From Topomyia yanbarensis (lineage: Eukaryota > Arthropoda > Insecta > Diptera > Culicidae), in assembly GCF_030247195.1 (NCBI RefSeq), contig NC_080671.1, positions 182,817,725 through 182,881,724 of the forward strand: a stretch of DNA of 64,000 bases. The letters run 5' to 3'. Of this stretch, positions 30,757 through 44,316 are shown piece after piece. How positions within the stretch are numbered: position 1 is the stretch's first letter; each line of letters opens with the position of its first letter. The translations under genes were made by a program, and so were the position numbers. The notes beneath the pieces are model-generated. The model did no database searches. It was not told where the DNA came from and worked only from the letters and a program-made list of their open reading frames with translations.

Positions 30757-33700
30757 ACTGATGATTACTATACATTTCATAAATCCGTACGACTATTAAA
30801 TGAATTTATCTGATGTGGCGACCTACTGCGCAACAAGATGGAGAAAAATGCAAAGATTTCGAAGATGTACACGGAACCGAGCCGAATTACTATCATGTAC
30901 CAAACAAACAAATCTACAAGTCTTCAAGCACAAGCGATAAACCAAAGCTGATGTTTCCACTAGAGTTCGAAAAAATATAGTATGCACAGGATGTACGTTC
31001 GCCAGGCTACTGTATACGAAATACCCAATAGAAAAAAATATCAGAGAAAACCATATCTGATATGAATAATTCCATTGACGTACTTTTTACCTTTGGATTC
31101 ATTCCAGAATGTTTTCCAAAAGTCCATAAGTGAAATGTTGCAATCCTGTTTCTGTACATTGTTATCAAGCAGGTTCACCTTTGACCGATTTTCATGCCTT
31201 GTGTGTACAGTTGGTCCATGTGCCGCCACAACGGAATGAAAACTATTCAAGCAACCAAAAGTTAATACCTTAATGTACTCTTAAATGTTTACATAAAGTT
31301 CTAGAGAACTTTCAAGCTTTTATTGGGAATTTAGAAATTGCACTGTTCGGAAAATTATTTAAAACGAAAACTTTAGCATCTCTTTCCTATGTGAACTTTT
31401 GATTGATTCAGTAATGTTTGCTTGAATTTTTATAGTAAAACAAATAGCTCAACCCTGCTATACGAAATCACCCTGCGGAAACGTCCACGATTGTTCAATC
31501 GAAAGAAAATGTAAAAAGAAAAAAAATCGTCTTTATTAAAATAAATATTTATTTTTTGTTTGCCCCCCCCCTTCAGAAAAAAATTTGTACTTGGACATAA
31601 TTTTTAAAAAAGATTTGTAATGGCCTTAGTTATGGAGTTTGCCTTTAGTTTAGTGACTGGACTAAGCTAGCGCCGGATTGACGCTAGCTCCATGAAACGA
31701 AAACACTATTTGTGTTTCTGAGCAAGTGAAATTCCGTACAAAAGGAGTTCTGATTAAGCTGATGAGAAATTATTGAAATCGAAACTTGGTTTGGTTTAGC
31801 AAGCCAATGCAATATGCACTGTGCTATAATTCTTCTTAGTGGAGAAAAATTTAGGCGCTAGCTTGGACCTGTCATTTAGTTAGGGTCGGATTCTGATGAG
31901 ACGAGGTCGACACGCAAATTCCATAACTAATTTAAATTTCACCTATATGTTTGGTGACCCGCTTGGAAAATTGTAAATATTTGTTGTTACAATAAAAAAG
32001 GATTATGCAATCTCTTCAAGAAATGTCAATGCATCCAAAATAACTTACTCGATGAAAATAAATAGAAAATTTTATTTTTTAGCTTTTGTATATCAATATG
32101 GCTAGAGACTGTATATTCTAATAGTTTCTAATAACAACCATGCATCTAATTACATCAGACTTTAATTAATGCAGCACTTAAGCTTATCCATGTTTTCCAA
32201 TAAAATAAAGAATAAATATAAATTCCATGATGATAAGTTTCCTGAAGATGTATTGCTCCCAGCAAAAATGCGCACCACTTTTCTTTATGTAATCCCGGCT
32301 ACCTTTTTCTCGAGTGGAAAAATTCAAACCGCACCCACATTCAATCAAACAATCGACCGCAAAATTGGCGAATGGAAATTCGATTTCCGCCGGTACAAAA
32401 ACATTAATCGACCGACCGATTCCACTGCCTGATCGAGGCGCAAACTTTAAATTCTCAAATTATTTCCCCACCCGTCAGAACCCGCAAAGATCAAGGTTAC
32501 CAAAGTATTGTTTCATTCAATTTCCACCCGCGTTCTCGATACCTTTCGATGTTGCCGAAGAAGGCACTGGTGTTTATTTATTTTTGTTTTGTTTTTTTTG
32601 CTTTACTATTCTTCAAGCTACCTTTTCACTACCCAAATTACGCCGGCGTTGATTAAGATAATGTTAGAACAGTGCAAAAGAAAACAGATCGAAACAAAAC
32701 GCAAAAATAAAGCTATGCCATGCCAGAAACACACGTACGCAAGACAAGCTAATTAAGCTTCGAGCTTTAGCGTATATTTACGACGATGTGGTCGAAGGAG
32801 CCGATTCGCCAGCTGTTGAAAGGAAATTAGAAGGAAATATCAGCAACCAGGCAGACGGAAACAATCCCCAGATCAGAGAGATGGATTGAGTGGGAAAGCA
32901 ATTAAATGTTTTATTTTGCGTTCCTGAATAAAAACGCATTCATCATCCGGCAGCAGTTGGGAGCTTTTCTCGGATTTACTCTAAGCCCCCACCCCCTTCT
33001 CCCATTTTAACGGATGAAGCTGCAATCGTTACGATATTTTAATTTTGCCCATATTTCGCCAGCGATTGTTCCACTCCAGGATGGATGGAAGATCGTGTAA
33101 ATGCATAACAAAAAAACCGGACCCCATTCTGTTGACTCGGTTCCGCTCGGGGGGTTCGTGGCCAACCCGTGGTAAACCAGTTTTTTAACTTCGTAGCTGC
33201 AAAACGTATAAGATTAAAGAGCAACTGAATTAGCTGAAAAAATGGCAACTTTTGGACTGCGGTTTCATAGTTTCTTTGCTCCGCGTTAAACACAGTCACA
33301 GCAAGAGGGTGAGGGTAAGGAATTGTTTCTACCGCCGAAATTAAGCAGAAACAGCTTGTTTCTGGATGGTAATTAAACTCATGAAATTATGAGTTAACAA
33401 CTAAGGTAGCAGCATAGCAACCGAGCATTTTCGGCAGATGTGGCCGAAATAAAAAACGACTTCATGTTGCGGTTTAACGCCCGGGATAAAGAACAGTTTG
33501 TGCTTTAGTTGAAACTGTTGGAAATTTGTTTACTTCGAATTCTGAGGTAGATGCAGCAGGCGAACGTTTCTATCCGTTGACACGATCGACTCGGCTATAT
33601 CTGGACAGACAAATAGCAATCGTTTGTTGCACGACTAGATAATAGACAACATAACACAAATTTTCGAGTCCTTAGAAATAGTACCAAACGGACCGAAACG

Positions 33701-33773
33701 TTGGATGGAGAAAACAGTATTGCTGTGTTTTACGACGACTGCACATCAACCATAACTTCAAAATTTCTAAATA
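30757..33773. other. Mostly unclassified DNA
   Basis: A minus-strand open frame (31060-31250) reads protein-like (RSKVNLLDNNVQKQDCNISL, MDFWKTFWNESK) and meets a donor-like AAAG|GTAAAAAG at about 31092; it might be a stray exon but is unrecognised. 31550-31630 has a (C)9 run belonging to the repeat also at 26600. AAGCTAGCGCC (about 31665) and GGCGCTAGCTT (about 31854) form a small inverted pair. 32160-33540 shows no recognised feature. Confidence 0.35.
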
Positions 33774-34992
33774 TAGGGTGATGTGCCTATCATGGCAGTA
33801 GAGCCTATTGTGACCCTATTTCGTACCCCTTGGTTTCGAACCAAGCATATGAGATAATGACACTATCGATTTGGCTAAAACAGGTGAGAAAAAATAAGCT
33901 CAAGTTATATTCTTTATTTTTTGTGCACATATGTATGTAGAACTATCCTCTAAATCCAACTTTTAATTAAAACAAAATCACCTTATTGAAATATCTACTA
34001 ATCCGCCTCACTCACGTAGTGAACCGAAACTGGATGCAACGGTGTTTAGCAAAATAAACACTTACGAGCCAGCATTTACCGCCTCATATCTCGTTATTCT
34101 GGCACAAATATACTAAACATTGCACTGATACATACCTTTATTTTAGCTGGAGAACCTTTTTACGATAATTTCACTTTAAAATCACTCGTCAAACACTAGA
34201 GGCCTAGTGTCATAATAGGATAAAACTAAATACGGGGGTTCCTATTATTGGCATGTTTTGCTGATACACTACCACAATCAAAACCAACTTTTTGCATCCA
34301 TCATACAGAAAATAATCACCAGTGCGGCCAAACCAAAACATGAACTTGTAAATATAATGTAATGCAATTTCAGGTATAAGTAATCAATTATTTCAAGTTA
34401 TTCAACTAATTGTTGATTGCAGATATTTTATTTTCATCTGCACATAAAATTCGGATCGGGAGAAAGCAATGTATGATGTGAAACTTGTCATTCCAGTTGC
34501 TAACCTTCGAATGGTTTTTTTCTGCGTGCGCAATTCTGGGCGCTCTTCTACTAACAGCTGATGAGTTTCATTGATGTGCGTGATGTTTACGTTTGTTTTG
34601 ATCGGCTGAAAAAAGCAGAATGATTCGTTTTACAAATCACACGTTGGCGTCCATGATATGGATACCTAGTTAGAATCGACGCAAATGGAATATGAGGCAT
34701 TGCGTTTCAACTAGATTGTTTTTCGATGAGGTGGAAATTGGCACACACATGAGGCGATATTTGGATCATTGAGGTGGGAATAGATGCACAGAATGGAACA
34801 TTTATTTTTATTTATGCTGAAAATTGAGGCAATTCTGCTAAATAAGCATTATATAGATGTTTAAGAAACAGTACACTGATACTTTATTCCTTTATTCTGA
34901 GAAAGGTTATAGATAATATGGCTTCCTTTAAAGTTGTTCAAAAAATAGTGCGACCCTCTCCCTAATGGTGCCAAAATAGGCTCATCACCCTA
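33774..34992. mobile_element. 1.2-kb TIR element, TAGGGTGATG ends
   Basis: The left end is TAGGGTGATGTGCCTATCAT; the right end, reversed, is TAGGGTGATGAGCCTATTTT. About 24 bp of TIR include GGCA, bordered by TA. A second inner copy of GAGCCTATTGTGACCCTA lies next to the left end. No transposase frame. A lone end of the same family lies at about 18870-18895 inside the piggyBac-type element. Confidence 0.75.
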
Positions 34993-35110
34993 TTCAATAT
35001 TTTTTTGAATTCAAGAAAAACTTGAGAATGATTTCAATACCTTTCAGTAGTTAAAGTAAAGAGCGTAAATTTTTTGTCCCTCCAAAAGAATTTCTCTCTG
35101 GACTCCCTAG

Positions 35111-35269
35111 AAATGGGTGCCCGATTACCGGATCCTGGCATCCCTGAACGTGAAGAGGAAGGCCGGTAGCGGCCGTCCGGCGAAGATAATGACGAAGAAG
35201 AAGGAAGCGTTGAAAAAGCTGTTCGACAACAAAGGCGGAACGAGTTTGCGTGACGAGTATCAATTGTAG
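35111..35269 (+). pseudogene. Tc1/mariner-type transposase N-terminal fragment
   Basis: An open stretch of 52 codons between stops reads ILASLNVKRKAGSGRPAK, then KLFDNKGGTSLRDEYQL. The basic GSGRPAK linker followed by KGGTSLR is the arrangement between the two helix-turn-helix motifs of Tc1/mariner transposases, with RDEYQL degenerate where the second helix should continue. Both ends are cut. It may come from the same superfamily as the relic at 8.1-8.9 kb, which retains only the C-terminal half. Confidence 0.6.
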
Positions 35270-37339
35270 AATTTCGATTGAATACTTATCGGTATTTCCA
35301 CGATGGTTTCGTCTGAATTTTGATTCAGGGTTCTAAAGAAAAGCTTCTTTGAGGTCTGGTAGAAACCTTCTCAAGATAGAATTCTGCTCAAGATTATGAT
35401 TTATTCAAGATGATGATGGAATCATGTTCCTATTTTCAATGAAATCCGGTTTAAATTCTTATGATTAGTCTGCTCTGAGTTCCAGTGGACTTGGACACAA
35501 TCTTGCTCTTCTCTCATTATCCCCTTCAACAATTGATTACTGCTCAGAATTCCAATGACATGTTTAACCCCTTCATACTCATCCTGTTGAAAAACAACCA
35601 CGTTTCTAAAAGACTATAACTTTTGGTTTACACAACATATGTTCACAACGACATGTAAGGCTAATAACTGGGACTAAGATCTTTCATTCGAGCACTAAAT
35701 GTTATAGATATTATCAGTAGAACAGAAGTTATTACAATTATTCTGAGAGAGAGTTCCGCTGAAACAGTGCTGCCAGGAATAGTTTCTGTTAATGATAAAC
35801 ATGAAATTTTGCACTTTCTAATTTAGACTGCTTTCAACTGCCTTTTTCATGCAGTTGGACTGGAGCGGAAAGCAAATATTGAGCAGCTTTTAGCACTGCG
35901 AAAAAAACACATATCTTTATTAACATTACGACAATTGCGCTAGTGCACTGAGTGCACGCTGCTCTGAAAATCTAGTGAAATCATCTTAGAGTAGCTGCGG
36001 CTGCTCGTTCAGTGGGCCCAGGGATGGGAATTATCATTCATTCGCATGATTCTTGGCGAATCCGCCTCATTGCTTTGACAGCAACCAGTCGTTCATTCAC
36101 GATCCGACTAAAACTCTCCAAAAGAACACAACTGAACGTAGGTAGAGATGAACTTCCGAAGATGTGAGCCAAGTAAAAGAATGACACGTACTATGTTGAA
36201 TGAAGAAGATCGTGTTCTTCATTCGCGGATTGAATCGGAAGATTGTACTGTAAACATTCACAAGTGAATCAACTTTTAGTTCACAAATGAATGTGACATT
36301 GTATTCTCTGGTTGGGTTAGGTCAACTTTATAGTGCAAATGTACACTATAATCAATGTTGAGAAGTAGATTGCACTACAATCCACTTGAAATTGATATTG
36401 TGATATGCATGGAATCGTTTTAAGTTATTTTTTTCCACCAGCACATTGCAAACTACTTACTCAACAATAAGAGATCACCAAGTGAAAATTTCATAGGTCT
36501 ATAAACAAGAACAAGTTTTTTTTATTAGAACGATCCGGTGAATGTTTTGAAATGAATCTTTGTGAATGAAAGAATGCATTCATTTGCGATCCTTTCTGCT
36601 TTCATTCAAAACACTACGTATGCGATGGAGAATGAATCATAGCCGGGCGCTGTCACTTTTTTTCAGTTCTGTGTTTTGCTTCTCGCTTTCGCACGAACGC
36701 GTAACTCTGCACAAGAAGGGTTGCCGAGATCGGGTTTCACAGTAAGAGCATGTTGGTGAATGATTTCAAATTGATCGTTTCGTGAAATGATTTTTCCCAT
36801 GCCTGAGTGGACCAATTGCGCGACTTCCGGAGAGTTAAACCAGGATTTCCGTATTTCATGACGCGCACAGTTTCAAGGACAAATAGTTTTGGAACCCTGT
36901 ACGCAGTAGAAAAGTTGGTCAAGAAAGGGTTAACAAGATTCTGATAAAAGACTCGGCAGTCACTGGAGGCGATTTCAATTCTTGGGTAGCTCAACCAAAG
37001 ATGGATGTTAGGCTATGTAAAGAGGGAGCCAGCAGTACTTCACGCTGAGGCGGCCGCGAACCGTTTGCTGGTGACAAATATGAATGGAAGAGTTTTTGAA
37101 GGCTGCAGGCCTAGTGGTCACCTGACTATCCGGTACGACATTGGTCAACTACATGATGCTACAAGCACAAGAACAAGGATCTCTTTGTGGAGGGACAACG
37201 TGCTCTTCTAACTAGAATGAGGTTTTAAAGAAACGTTAGCTGTGATAGGCGACACCACCATGTTAATTAAATTGGAGCCAAGAAACAGACAACCCCCAGC
37301 TTATTTTTTTATTTTTTTCTAGACTATAGAGTAATCGAA
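35270..37339. other. Unclassified DNA with a TTCATTC-rich segment
   Basis: 36010-36640 has many ATTCATTC/GAATGAA motifs, starting CAGGGATGGGAATTATCATT and ending GAATGAATCATAGCCGGGCG, suggestive of a hAT-like element without a clear 8-bp duplication. Near 36970 the plus strand reads VTGGDFNSWVA, resembling the GDFN box of LINE endonucleases, but the surroundings are too decayed to assign. Confidence 0.35.
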
Positions 37340-37700
37340 TTATTTACCCCGGAAATTGAAGCCCCGGGTAATCGAGTTTGACCTGTATTGAAAAAAAAAC
37401 AAACCGTATTAAAAAGATTATCTTATAATTCTTGCAGCTATTTAAACAACTGATACATATCGTTAACTCGTTACCAATATAAATAATGAATAAAAACCAA
37501 CTGAAAATACAAATCACACCTTGAAATTCTAAAAAATCGTTTAGGGCCAAAATAGGTACATTTACATTTATCCTAATAGGAAGATTAAATTCATAAAATT
37601 AAAAGCTTAAATTCATAAAATAACACAAAAAAGTTTGACTCGATTATCCGGGGTGAGATTTTTTTGAAGTCCCCGGATAATCGAGTGCGACCTGTATCAT
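37340..37700. mobile_element. pogo/Tigger-like terminal modules
   Basis: Two similar about 50-bp modules lie here in the same orientation: 37340-37388 and 37635-37697. Each is a near-palindrome around CCCCGG. The second contains CTCGATTATCCGGGG then CCCCGGATAATCGAG and ends CGACCTGTA. Reversed, the outer sequence is CAGGTCGCACTCGATTATCC, resembling pogo/Tigger-type TIRs next to TA. No transposase between them. Family assignment is from memory. Confidence 0.45.
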
Positions 37701-37920
37701 TATCCAAGTGACGTAGGGTATTGGGTATGAGCAGATTATCAGTTTTGCGCCCTTTTGGTGTTTACTGTGGCTTTCTTTTTCAGTTCGACTTTCAAATAAT
37801 AATTTGTGTACATGGAAATGGCCGACCTACTCCCTACATAATTGATGTTTGACTGTCGTTCATTTCATGTAAATTGCAGCCAGAAATCTTTTACTGTATA
37901 TTCAAAAAATCAGTTGACGC

Positions 37921-39008
37921 TAGGGGAACTGTGGGTAAGACGGACAGGTGGGGTAAGACGGACACATGGTTATTTTAGGGATATAACATTAAAACTTCAA
38001 TTGCATTGTATGTGTACCCTATCATTATGGGTAACCTTGAATTATGAAACAGTTAGTAGGCCTTGAATACTGCTAAACGTGTACAATTTAAGCAAATATT
38101 GATAATCAGTAGTGCAGTTTCGTGCGGATGTAATTTTCCAGTTTCCGATTTTAAGGTTTAGCGGTGAAAAAATCAATTCTTTCGCGGATTTTTTCCTTTA
38201 TTTCGATAAAGTAACTCTTAACCTTCGAGGGAAATAACAGGTAAGTTTATTTATGCGTGAATAAGTACAAACGTTTAAAAAATATGTGTACTGGTGGGGC
38301 AAGACGGACAGTCTTGATTAATTCTATTGATTCATCCTTTTTATGAATGTCTCGCCCGTAGAAACGAAATTAAAGCAGTCAAACGTGAAGAACCATCAAG
38401 TTAGACTGCAGGATGTACGTTAATGTGCCTAGAACCTGGTAGACGATTTTGTGCAGGTCCCATACTCTGGCTGTGTGTAATCGAGGAACTAATGTTACCA
38501 ATTACGCGTTTAATATATAACTTTCCAGTTTTGTATAAGTGATTGTGACTGATCATTGGAACTGATTGTCTAGCTCTCTTTATGACAACGGCAAAAACGA
38601 TATTAGAAAATACATCATTTGCTTCAACTCTAAATCGAACCCCAAAACGTCATTTTTCACCTCGAATTGAACATATATATTAAGAAGAACCACAATCCAT
38701 TCTAAACATCCGCAAGAAACAGTAAATTTTAATATTTTGCATTGTGATCATCCTTTCTGCAGCATGTCCGTCTTACCCCCACCATATGTCCGTTTCACCC
38801 GCAGTCTGGAAAAAGTGCAGATATTTCTTCGTTTTCCAGTTCTTTAAAAAATGCTACGTATTGATTTTTGTAATATAATTCCTCTGGGCACTCCAAAGCC
38901 AACATATGGAGCTACAACATAGAGTATTACATGTTGACAAAAACATGCTCGTACTATGTTATATTTCAGTATATGCTTAATATCTCCGTATTACCCCCAG
39001 TTCCTCTA
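37921..39008. mobile_element. 1.1-kb TIR element with GTAAGACGGAC repeats
   Basis: The left end is TAGGGGAACTGTGGGTAAGA; the right end, reversed, is TAGAGGAACTGGGGGTAATA. GGTAAGACGGACA occurs twice at the left end (37933, 37954), once further in (38297) and inverted near the right (38766), with a variant at 38788. TA at both borders. No coding capacity. Confidence 0.7.
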
Positions 39009-40348
39009 AGTGTTTGAAGACTAAGGAGGGAGCATCTAGACGACTATATATTAAAGTACCAATGTCGTGTATGGACAACAGTTGATCAACGAAATTAATA
39101 ACGGACGCGATTAAGTGGTTGCGCAAAATGGCCATAGTGTAAAAATTTTCACATGTGAAAAAAACAAGAGGTCCTTTAGAATATTCAAAAATTGGAATTC
39201 GAATTTTTTATGCTAAATGGCTTAGGATGTAATGAAACGTCGAGATCTACTGTCACCTATAATTTTGTTTGCCTTTATGGAGCTTGGAAAACTATGGATT
39301 TGAGTTGATACTGGGGTTTGAAAAGGTTTGCTTTTGATTTATTTTCCATGCCAAATGTTTTAAAACTGTATGAAACAACGGATCTTATATCTTTTTATTA
39401 AAAAAATTGTTTTGACAAATGTTGCCTCTCTGGTACTATTAATTTTTAAACTCAGATTTTCAAGTAAAAATAAAAAATCTTGTTTTGAATTGACAACAGA
39501 TTTTGACATTTCATTGATTTCTAAAACATTTGGCATGCAAAAAAATAAATAAAAGCTGCATTTCCTAACTCAAGTCTCAACTCAATTCAAAAATATTTCT
39601 TGTACCACAAAGACATTTTTCCAGCATTTTTGATTGCTCTAGATTTTGCATGAAGCTTTTTTTGAGATACCAAATACTTTTGAAGAGCGTCGAATTTCAA
39701 ATTTCAAGAAGACTATAAATATTGGCACCCTACAGTATATATAGTGTACTCCTGAGGTGACCCAAATGGTCCTAAAGTGGATGTCGAACAAGATTCGTCG
39801 CCAAAGATCTGAGCGATCCATTTAAAATCAAACATATTGGGTTCGACCGTATTCTATCTTCATTCGAATCAAAGATAGTCCGCGAAGTATTCTAATATTC
39901 CGCAAGACGCAAAAATATTCAGCTGTGCCAGATCCAGATAGTTCGCCTTGATAAGCTCAGGATTGTGATATTTTGTCTAAAGCAAATAAATGACGGTACT
40001 GGCGACAAAACATTCATGAAGAACTAACGTGTTTCCATGCCCGCTCACAAAGTTGAGAATAATGGTGTAGTTATCGATTCGAACTTGGCATGCGTGGATC
40101 TATTGAGGGGCGGGATTGTCTTTCAATTACCCCTTGCTCCAGTGAGCGAAGACTTTGAGTGACAATCGCACCGGACTTGTAAACTAGTGTCGGGTGACCT
40201 TTTGGCGAGACTGCTTTGCGTCTTCTTCGAAAAGGATCGTCTGAATGATCGCTTGTTTGTGCCGCGCATCATGCATGCAGCATTGCACTAATTACAAGTA
40301 AATGAGTCTTCGTAACAATATTTTTTTCTCTTTTGAAAGGCCGCTAAA
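39009..40348. other. Unclassified DNA
   Basis: No recognised element. 39840-40290 is less A+T-rich. On the minus strand it has a 49-codon open run (RKAVSPKGHPTLVYKSGAIV), which I could not assign. Confidence 0.3.
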
Positions 40349-40667
40349 TACACACCTAGAAAAAGTTGTGTAAATTTACGTCTCCTGACCCTGACATATA
40401 CGAGCATCAAAAATGACTTAGTTTTACGTTTGGTTTTAATTTTACATGACGTTGATTTTTGTAAATCGTGTAATTTTACTCAACATATGGCGTTTGTTTT
40501 CAATGGCAGCACGTGTAATTTTATGTCATTGCGCATGTAAAGTATATGTTTCGTGTAAAATTAAACGGAACACGGCAATGTTTCGTCATTTCGAGAATTA
40601 CGGGTTGTGAAATTATGTCATGTTTGCTATTACGTCAAAGATAAATTTCATAATTTTTTGGTGTGTA
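40349..40667. mobile_element. 319-bp MITE with TACACACC ends
   Basis: The left end is TACACACCTAGAAAAAG; the right end, reversed, is TACACACCAAAAAATTATG. Short TIRs begin with TA. The interior repeats GTAAAATTA/TAATTTTAC phrases. No coding. Confidence 0.55.
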
Positions 40668-40769
40668 TACCAACAAGAAAAAGCTCTGCCACAAATCCAC
40701 AGCAAATAGCACCTGGTCAATTCAGAAGAAACAAAGAGTTTCCAACGCATCCAGGAACACAAAAAACCA

Positions 40770-43210
40770 CACTGATAGAATATATTCGTAAATCGCTAGG
40801 AATTAGTTTCGTACAGAAAGATTTCATAATATTTACGAATTTTTCGTGCATATGGTGAATCGTTCGTAGTTCTATTGAAACACTTCTATTTTTTATTACG
40901 AGTTTTTCGTGAAAATCACGAAGCGACTTTCGTTGGCTTATTACGAAACAGCTTCGTTCGGCAAACGAATTGTTCGCTGCTATATACGAATATCTTTATA
41001 ATATTTACGAGCACAATTCGTTAAACCGTCAACGTCAAACGAGCTTCAATAGAGGTAGAGTATGGAATCATTGTTGCTATACTTCAGATAATTGTTGATC
41101 ATCACGACGGTCTCGGTCTGACTATTTAGTAGCCGTATCCGTGTCCGCCGGTTTCAGGAAGATTTTCTGAACTTCTTTCTCTTTCATTTGATCCGGAATC
41201 CGGAGCAGTACGGATTCAGTTGAGCCATCGCGAACTGCTCGTTGGTTTTGTATGAATAAGTTTGAGTTTTTCTCTGCTGGAGCAATGTCAAAATAATATG
41301 CTATTAAATACGAAAACTTCTCTTAGATGAAAGAAAATAATTCGTGCGACCAACGAAATTGTTCGTAATATACAGAAACGTTTATTAGAATAAACAACAC
41401 ATTCCGTTTCATTCACGAAAAATAATGTCGTTTTCAACGACAACATTCGTGCAATGTAAGTAATATTTACTAATATTTACGAAAACTTTCGTTTTTCGAG
41501 CGGCCCTTTGTCAAACATCGATCCCAAAAGATCGAATAAAAAATGAAGAAAATAAATACGAAAACTTTTCTAAGATGAACGAAATGAAATCGTGCGACCA
41601 ACGAAGTCGTTCGCAATATACACAATCATTTATTTAAATAAACGAATCGTTTCATTTCATTCACGAAAAATATCAACGATAACATTCGTGCCATGTACAC
41701 TAGATAAGTAAAATTTACTAAAACTTTTGTTCATCAAGCGTCCATTTCTTTACACAACAATTTTTCTAGTCCTCAATAAAGGTAAGCAGGTTGAAATAAA
41801 ATCGATTTTGCCAGATCGAACCTTTTAGTTAGTTAAAAAATCGTTGTTGTTAAACATCGATCCTAAAAGATCGAAAGAAAAAAGGTATGCTAATAAATAC
41901 GAAAACTTTTCTAAGATGAACGAAGTGAATTCGTGCGACCAACGAAATCGTTTGTAATATACATAAACGTTTATTAAAATAAAAGAAACATTTCATTTCA
42001 TTCACGAAAAATACGGTTGTTCTCGACGATAATATTCGTGCAGTATACACTAAATGAGTAAAATTTACGAAAACTTTCGTTCAAGGGGCTATTTCTTCGT
42101 ACCACACTAAAATCGATTTGGCCACATCGATTTTTTTAAATAAAAAAAAATCGATGTTGTCAAACATCGATCCCAAAAGATCGACTGAAAACAAAAAGAG
42201 ACTTATAAATACGAAAAAATTTCTAAGATAAACGAAATTTTTTCGTGCGACCATCGAACCATTGAAATCGTTCATCATATACATGAACATTTATTGAAAA
42301 TTTATTGAAATAAATGAATCATTTTGTTTCATTCACGAAAAATAATGTCGTTATCAACGATAATATACCTGCAATGTATACCAAGTATGTGAAATTTACG
42401 GAAACTTTCGTTCATCAAGCGGCCATTACTTCACACCATAATCTTTCTAGTCCTCAATAGAGGTGAGCAGGTTGAAATAAAATCGATTGTTCTAGATCGA
42501 TCCTTTTAGTTAGTTGAAAAACCGTTGTTGTCAAACATCGATCCTAAAATATCGATTGAAAAAATAATATGCTAATAAATACCAAAACTTTGATGAACGA
42601 AATAAATTCGTGTGAGCAATAAAATGACTCGTAATATACATAAACGTTTATTAAAATAAAAGAAACATTACGTTTCATTCACGAAAAGTGGTGTCATTAT
42701 AAACGTTAACATTCGTGCAATGCAAACTAAATAAGTAAAATTTACTAAAACTTTCGTTCATCAAGCGGTCATTTCTTCGTACTACAATAAAATCGATTTG
42801 GCCACATCGATTTTCTGAAATTTAAATTCATCGATGTTGTCATACATTGATCACAAAAGATCGACTGAAAACAATAAGAGGCTAATAATTATGAAAACTT
42901 TTCTAAAATAAACGCAACGAATTGGTGCGACCAACGAAATCGTTCGTAATATACACAAACGTTTATTAAAATAAACATTTCGTTTCATTCACGAAAAATA
43001 ATGTTGTTATCAACGATAACACTAGTGCAGTGTACATTAAATGTGTAAAATTTACGAAAACTTTCGTTCACTAAGCGGCCATTCTTGTTCATGAAATGAG
43101 CGAAACCTACTATTTACAATGCACGAAAATACTTCGTTGCAGAAAACGACGAATAAATTCGTGCATTGCACGATCAATTTCATTATATTTACGAATTTAT
43201 ATTATCAGTG
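40770..43210. mobile_element. TIR element carrying an internal satellite array
   Basis: The ends CACTGATAGAATATATTCGT (40770) and, reversed, CACTGATAATATAAATTCGT (43210) form TIRs of about 24 bp. Flanks inside both ends are full of ACGAA/TTCGT motifs. The middle is a tandem array (separate entry). No transposase is visible. The CACTGATA pairing of the two outer ends argues that the array is part of one element rather than a chance neighbour. Confidence 0.6.
41300..43090 (+). repeat. Dimeric tandem satellite, 310-370-bp units
   Basis: Units begin at about 41306, 41555, 41896, 42207, 42575 and 42887 with AAATACGAAAACTTTTCTAA. Each contains CGTGCGACCAACGAAATCGT, CATTTCATTCACGAAAAAT and ACTTTCGTTCATCAAGCG. 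Two unit types alternate: longer ones (341, 368 bp) with TAGTCCTCAATAAAGGT and AGCAGG, and shorter ones (311, 312 bp) without, so the true period is a dimer of about 650-680 bp. Several units carry paired ATCGAT boxes. No coding. Confidence 0.85.
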
Positions 43211-44316
43211 CATGTGACATTTCACCCAAAGATTCAACTTAGTGCAGAATTAACTAGACCTAGGTTGGGAACCGGTTACTTGTGATATTACGGATAATAA
43301 TTGATTTAGCTTACTCTACGATCTTTGCTACAGCTTTAAAAAGGTGGTCTGCTTTACTGACCATGACCACATTTCCGTTCCCCTTGTTTCTATGAAACTG
43401 AGAAAACGAGCGGAAAAAATTTCGCTATTTTTGCTGAAATTTGAAATCTTTGTCTTATTTGTTGTTTATTCTGGACTAATGTACCGTAGCGTAGTCTTCT
43501 GACGCCTTTGTTAGAGTTTCAGTTATGCGCCTTTTTGCTGTCTGCTTTGGCCTTCTTTTTCAGTTCGACTTTCAAACAATAATTTTGTGTGTACCTGTGA
43601 ATGATACTCCAATCCTGACTAATTTCATGACTAAACCTCACTTATTTTGAAAAACAGATCAAGATTTAGCGCCCCCTAAGGTTGGTGTCCTAGGCGGGGA
43701 CAACCTGGCCAACCTCATGCTATGGCTCTGGGCAGGGCCGTCGAGAGCGGCGGCGGGCCCCAAGGCTAGTGTTACTGACGGGCCCTTCTCAACTTACTTA
43801 TTTGAATCTTGATTAGAGGACTTGTATATATTAATTCATATATCAAACTATGTTGCTGTTGCTAAAATTGCTATGGTTACGAGTTTTTCAATTAGCGGGT
43901 TCCCGGGTACTCTTTTGCCCTGTTAAAAATGTACACAATGGTTAACAACCTTATTAGAGGTATATGGAGATAATCCGTGTATTCGCACCACGTTTGTGTC
44001 ATCGCCTTTATATATACAGAGGTACTGACTTCATGTTGCCACATTCAATGATATATTTAATTTTGCGCAATAAACGCTTCTACTTGATTATTAGTCTGAA
44101 AAATAATCAGTACACTATGTCCAACTATGAAATTGTAAGGTATAGACATTGATCATCTTTACCTCCATTTGCAAATTTGATATTTTTAACTTCTACAACA
44201 GGTGATTTTAAGGGACACCTCGAAAAGTAAACAGGAATACAGTTTGACCACAGTACGGCCATTTTCCGCTTTGATCGTCATTCATTTTTATTCACGTTCG
44301 ACACAGTAGGTTGAAG
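43211..44316. other. Unclassified DNA with a hAT-like end
   Basis: 43736-43770 reads CAGGGCCGTCGAGAGCGGCG then GCGGGCCCCAAGG, a G+C-rich spike typical of a transposon terminus; the partner end was not found. The remainder shows nothing. Confidence 0.35.

Noticed and set aside
36002..36650. Complete hAT-like element with TTCATTC repeats
   Set aside because: No matching 8-bp duplication and end similarity is limited; left as unclassified.
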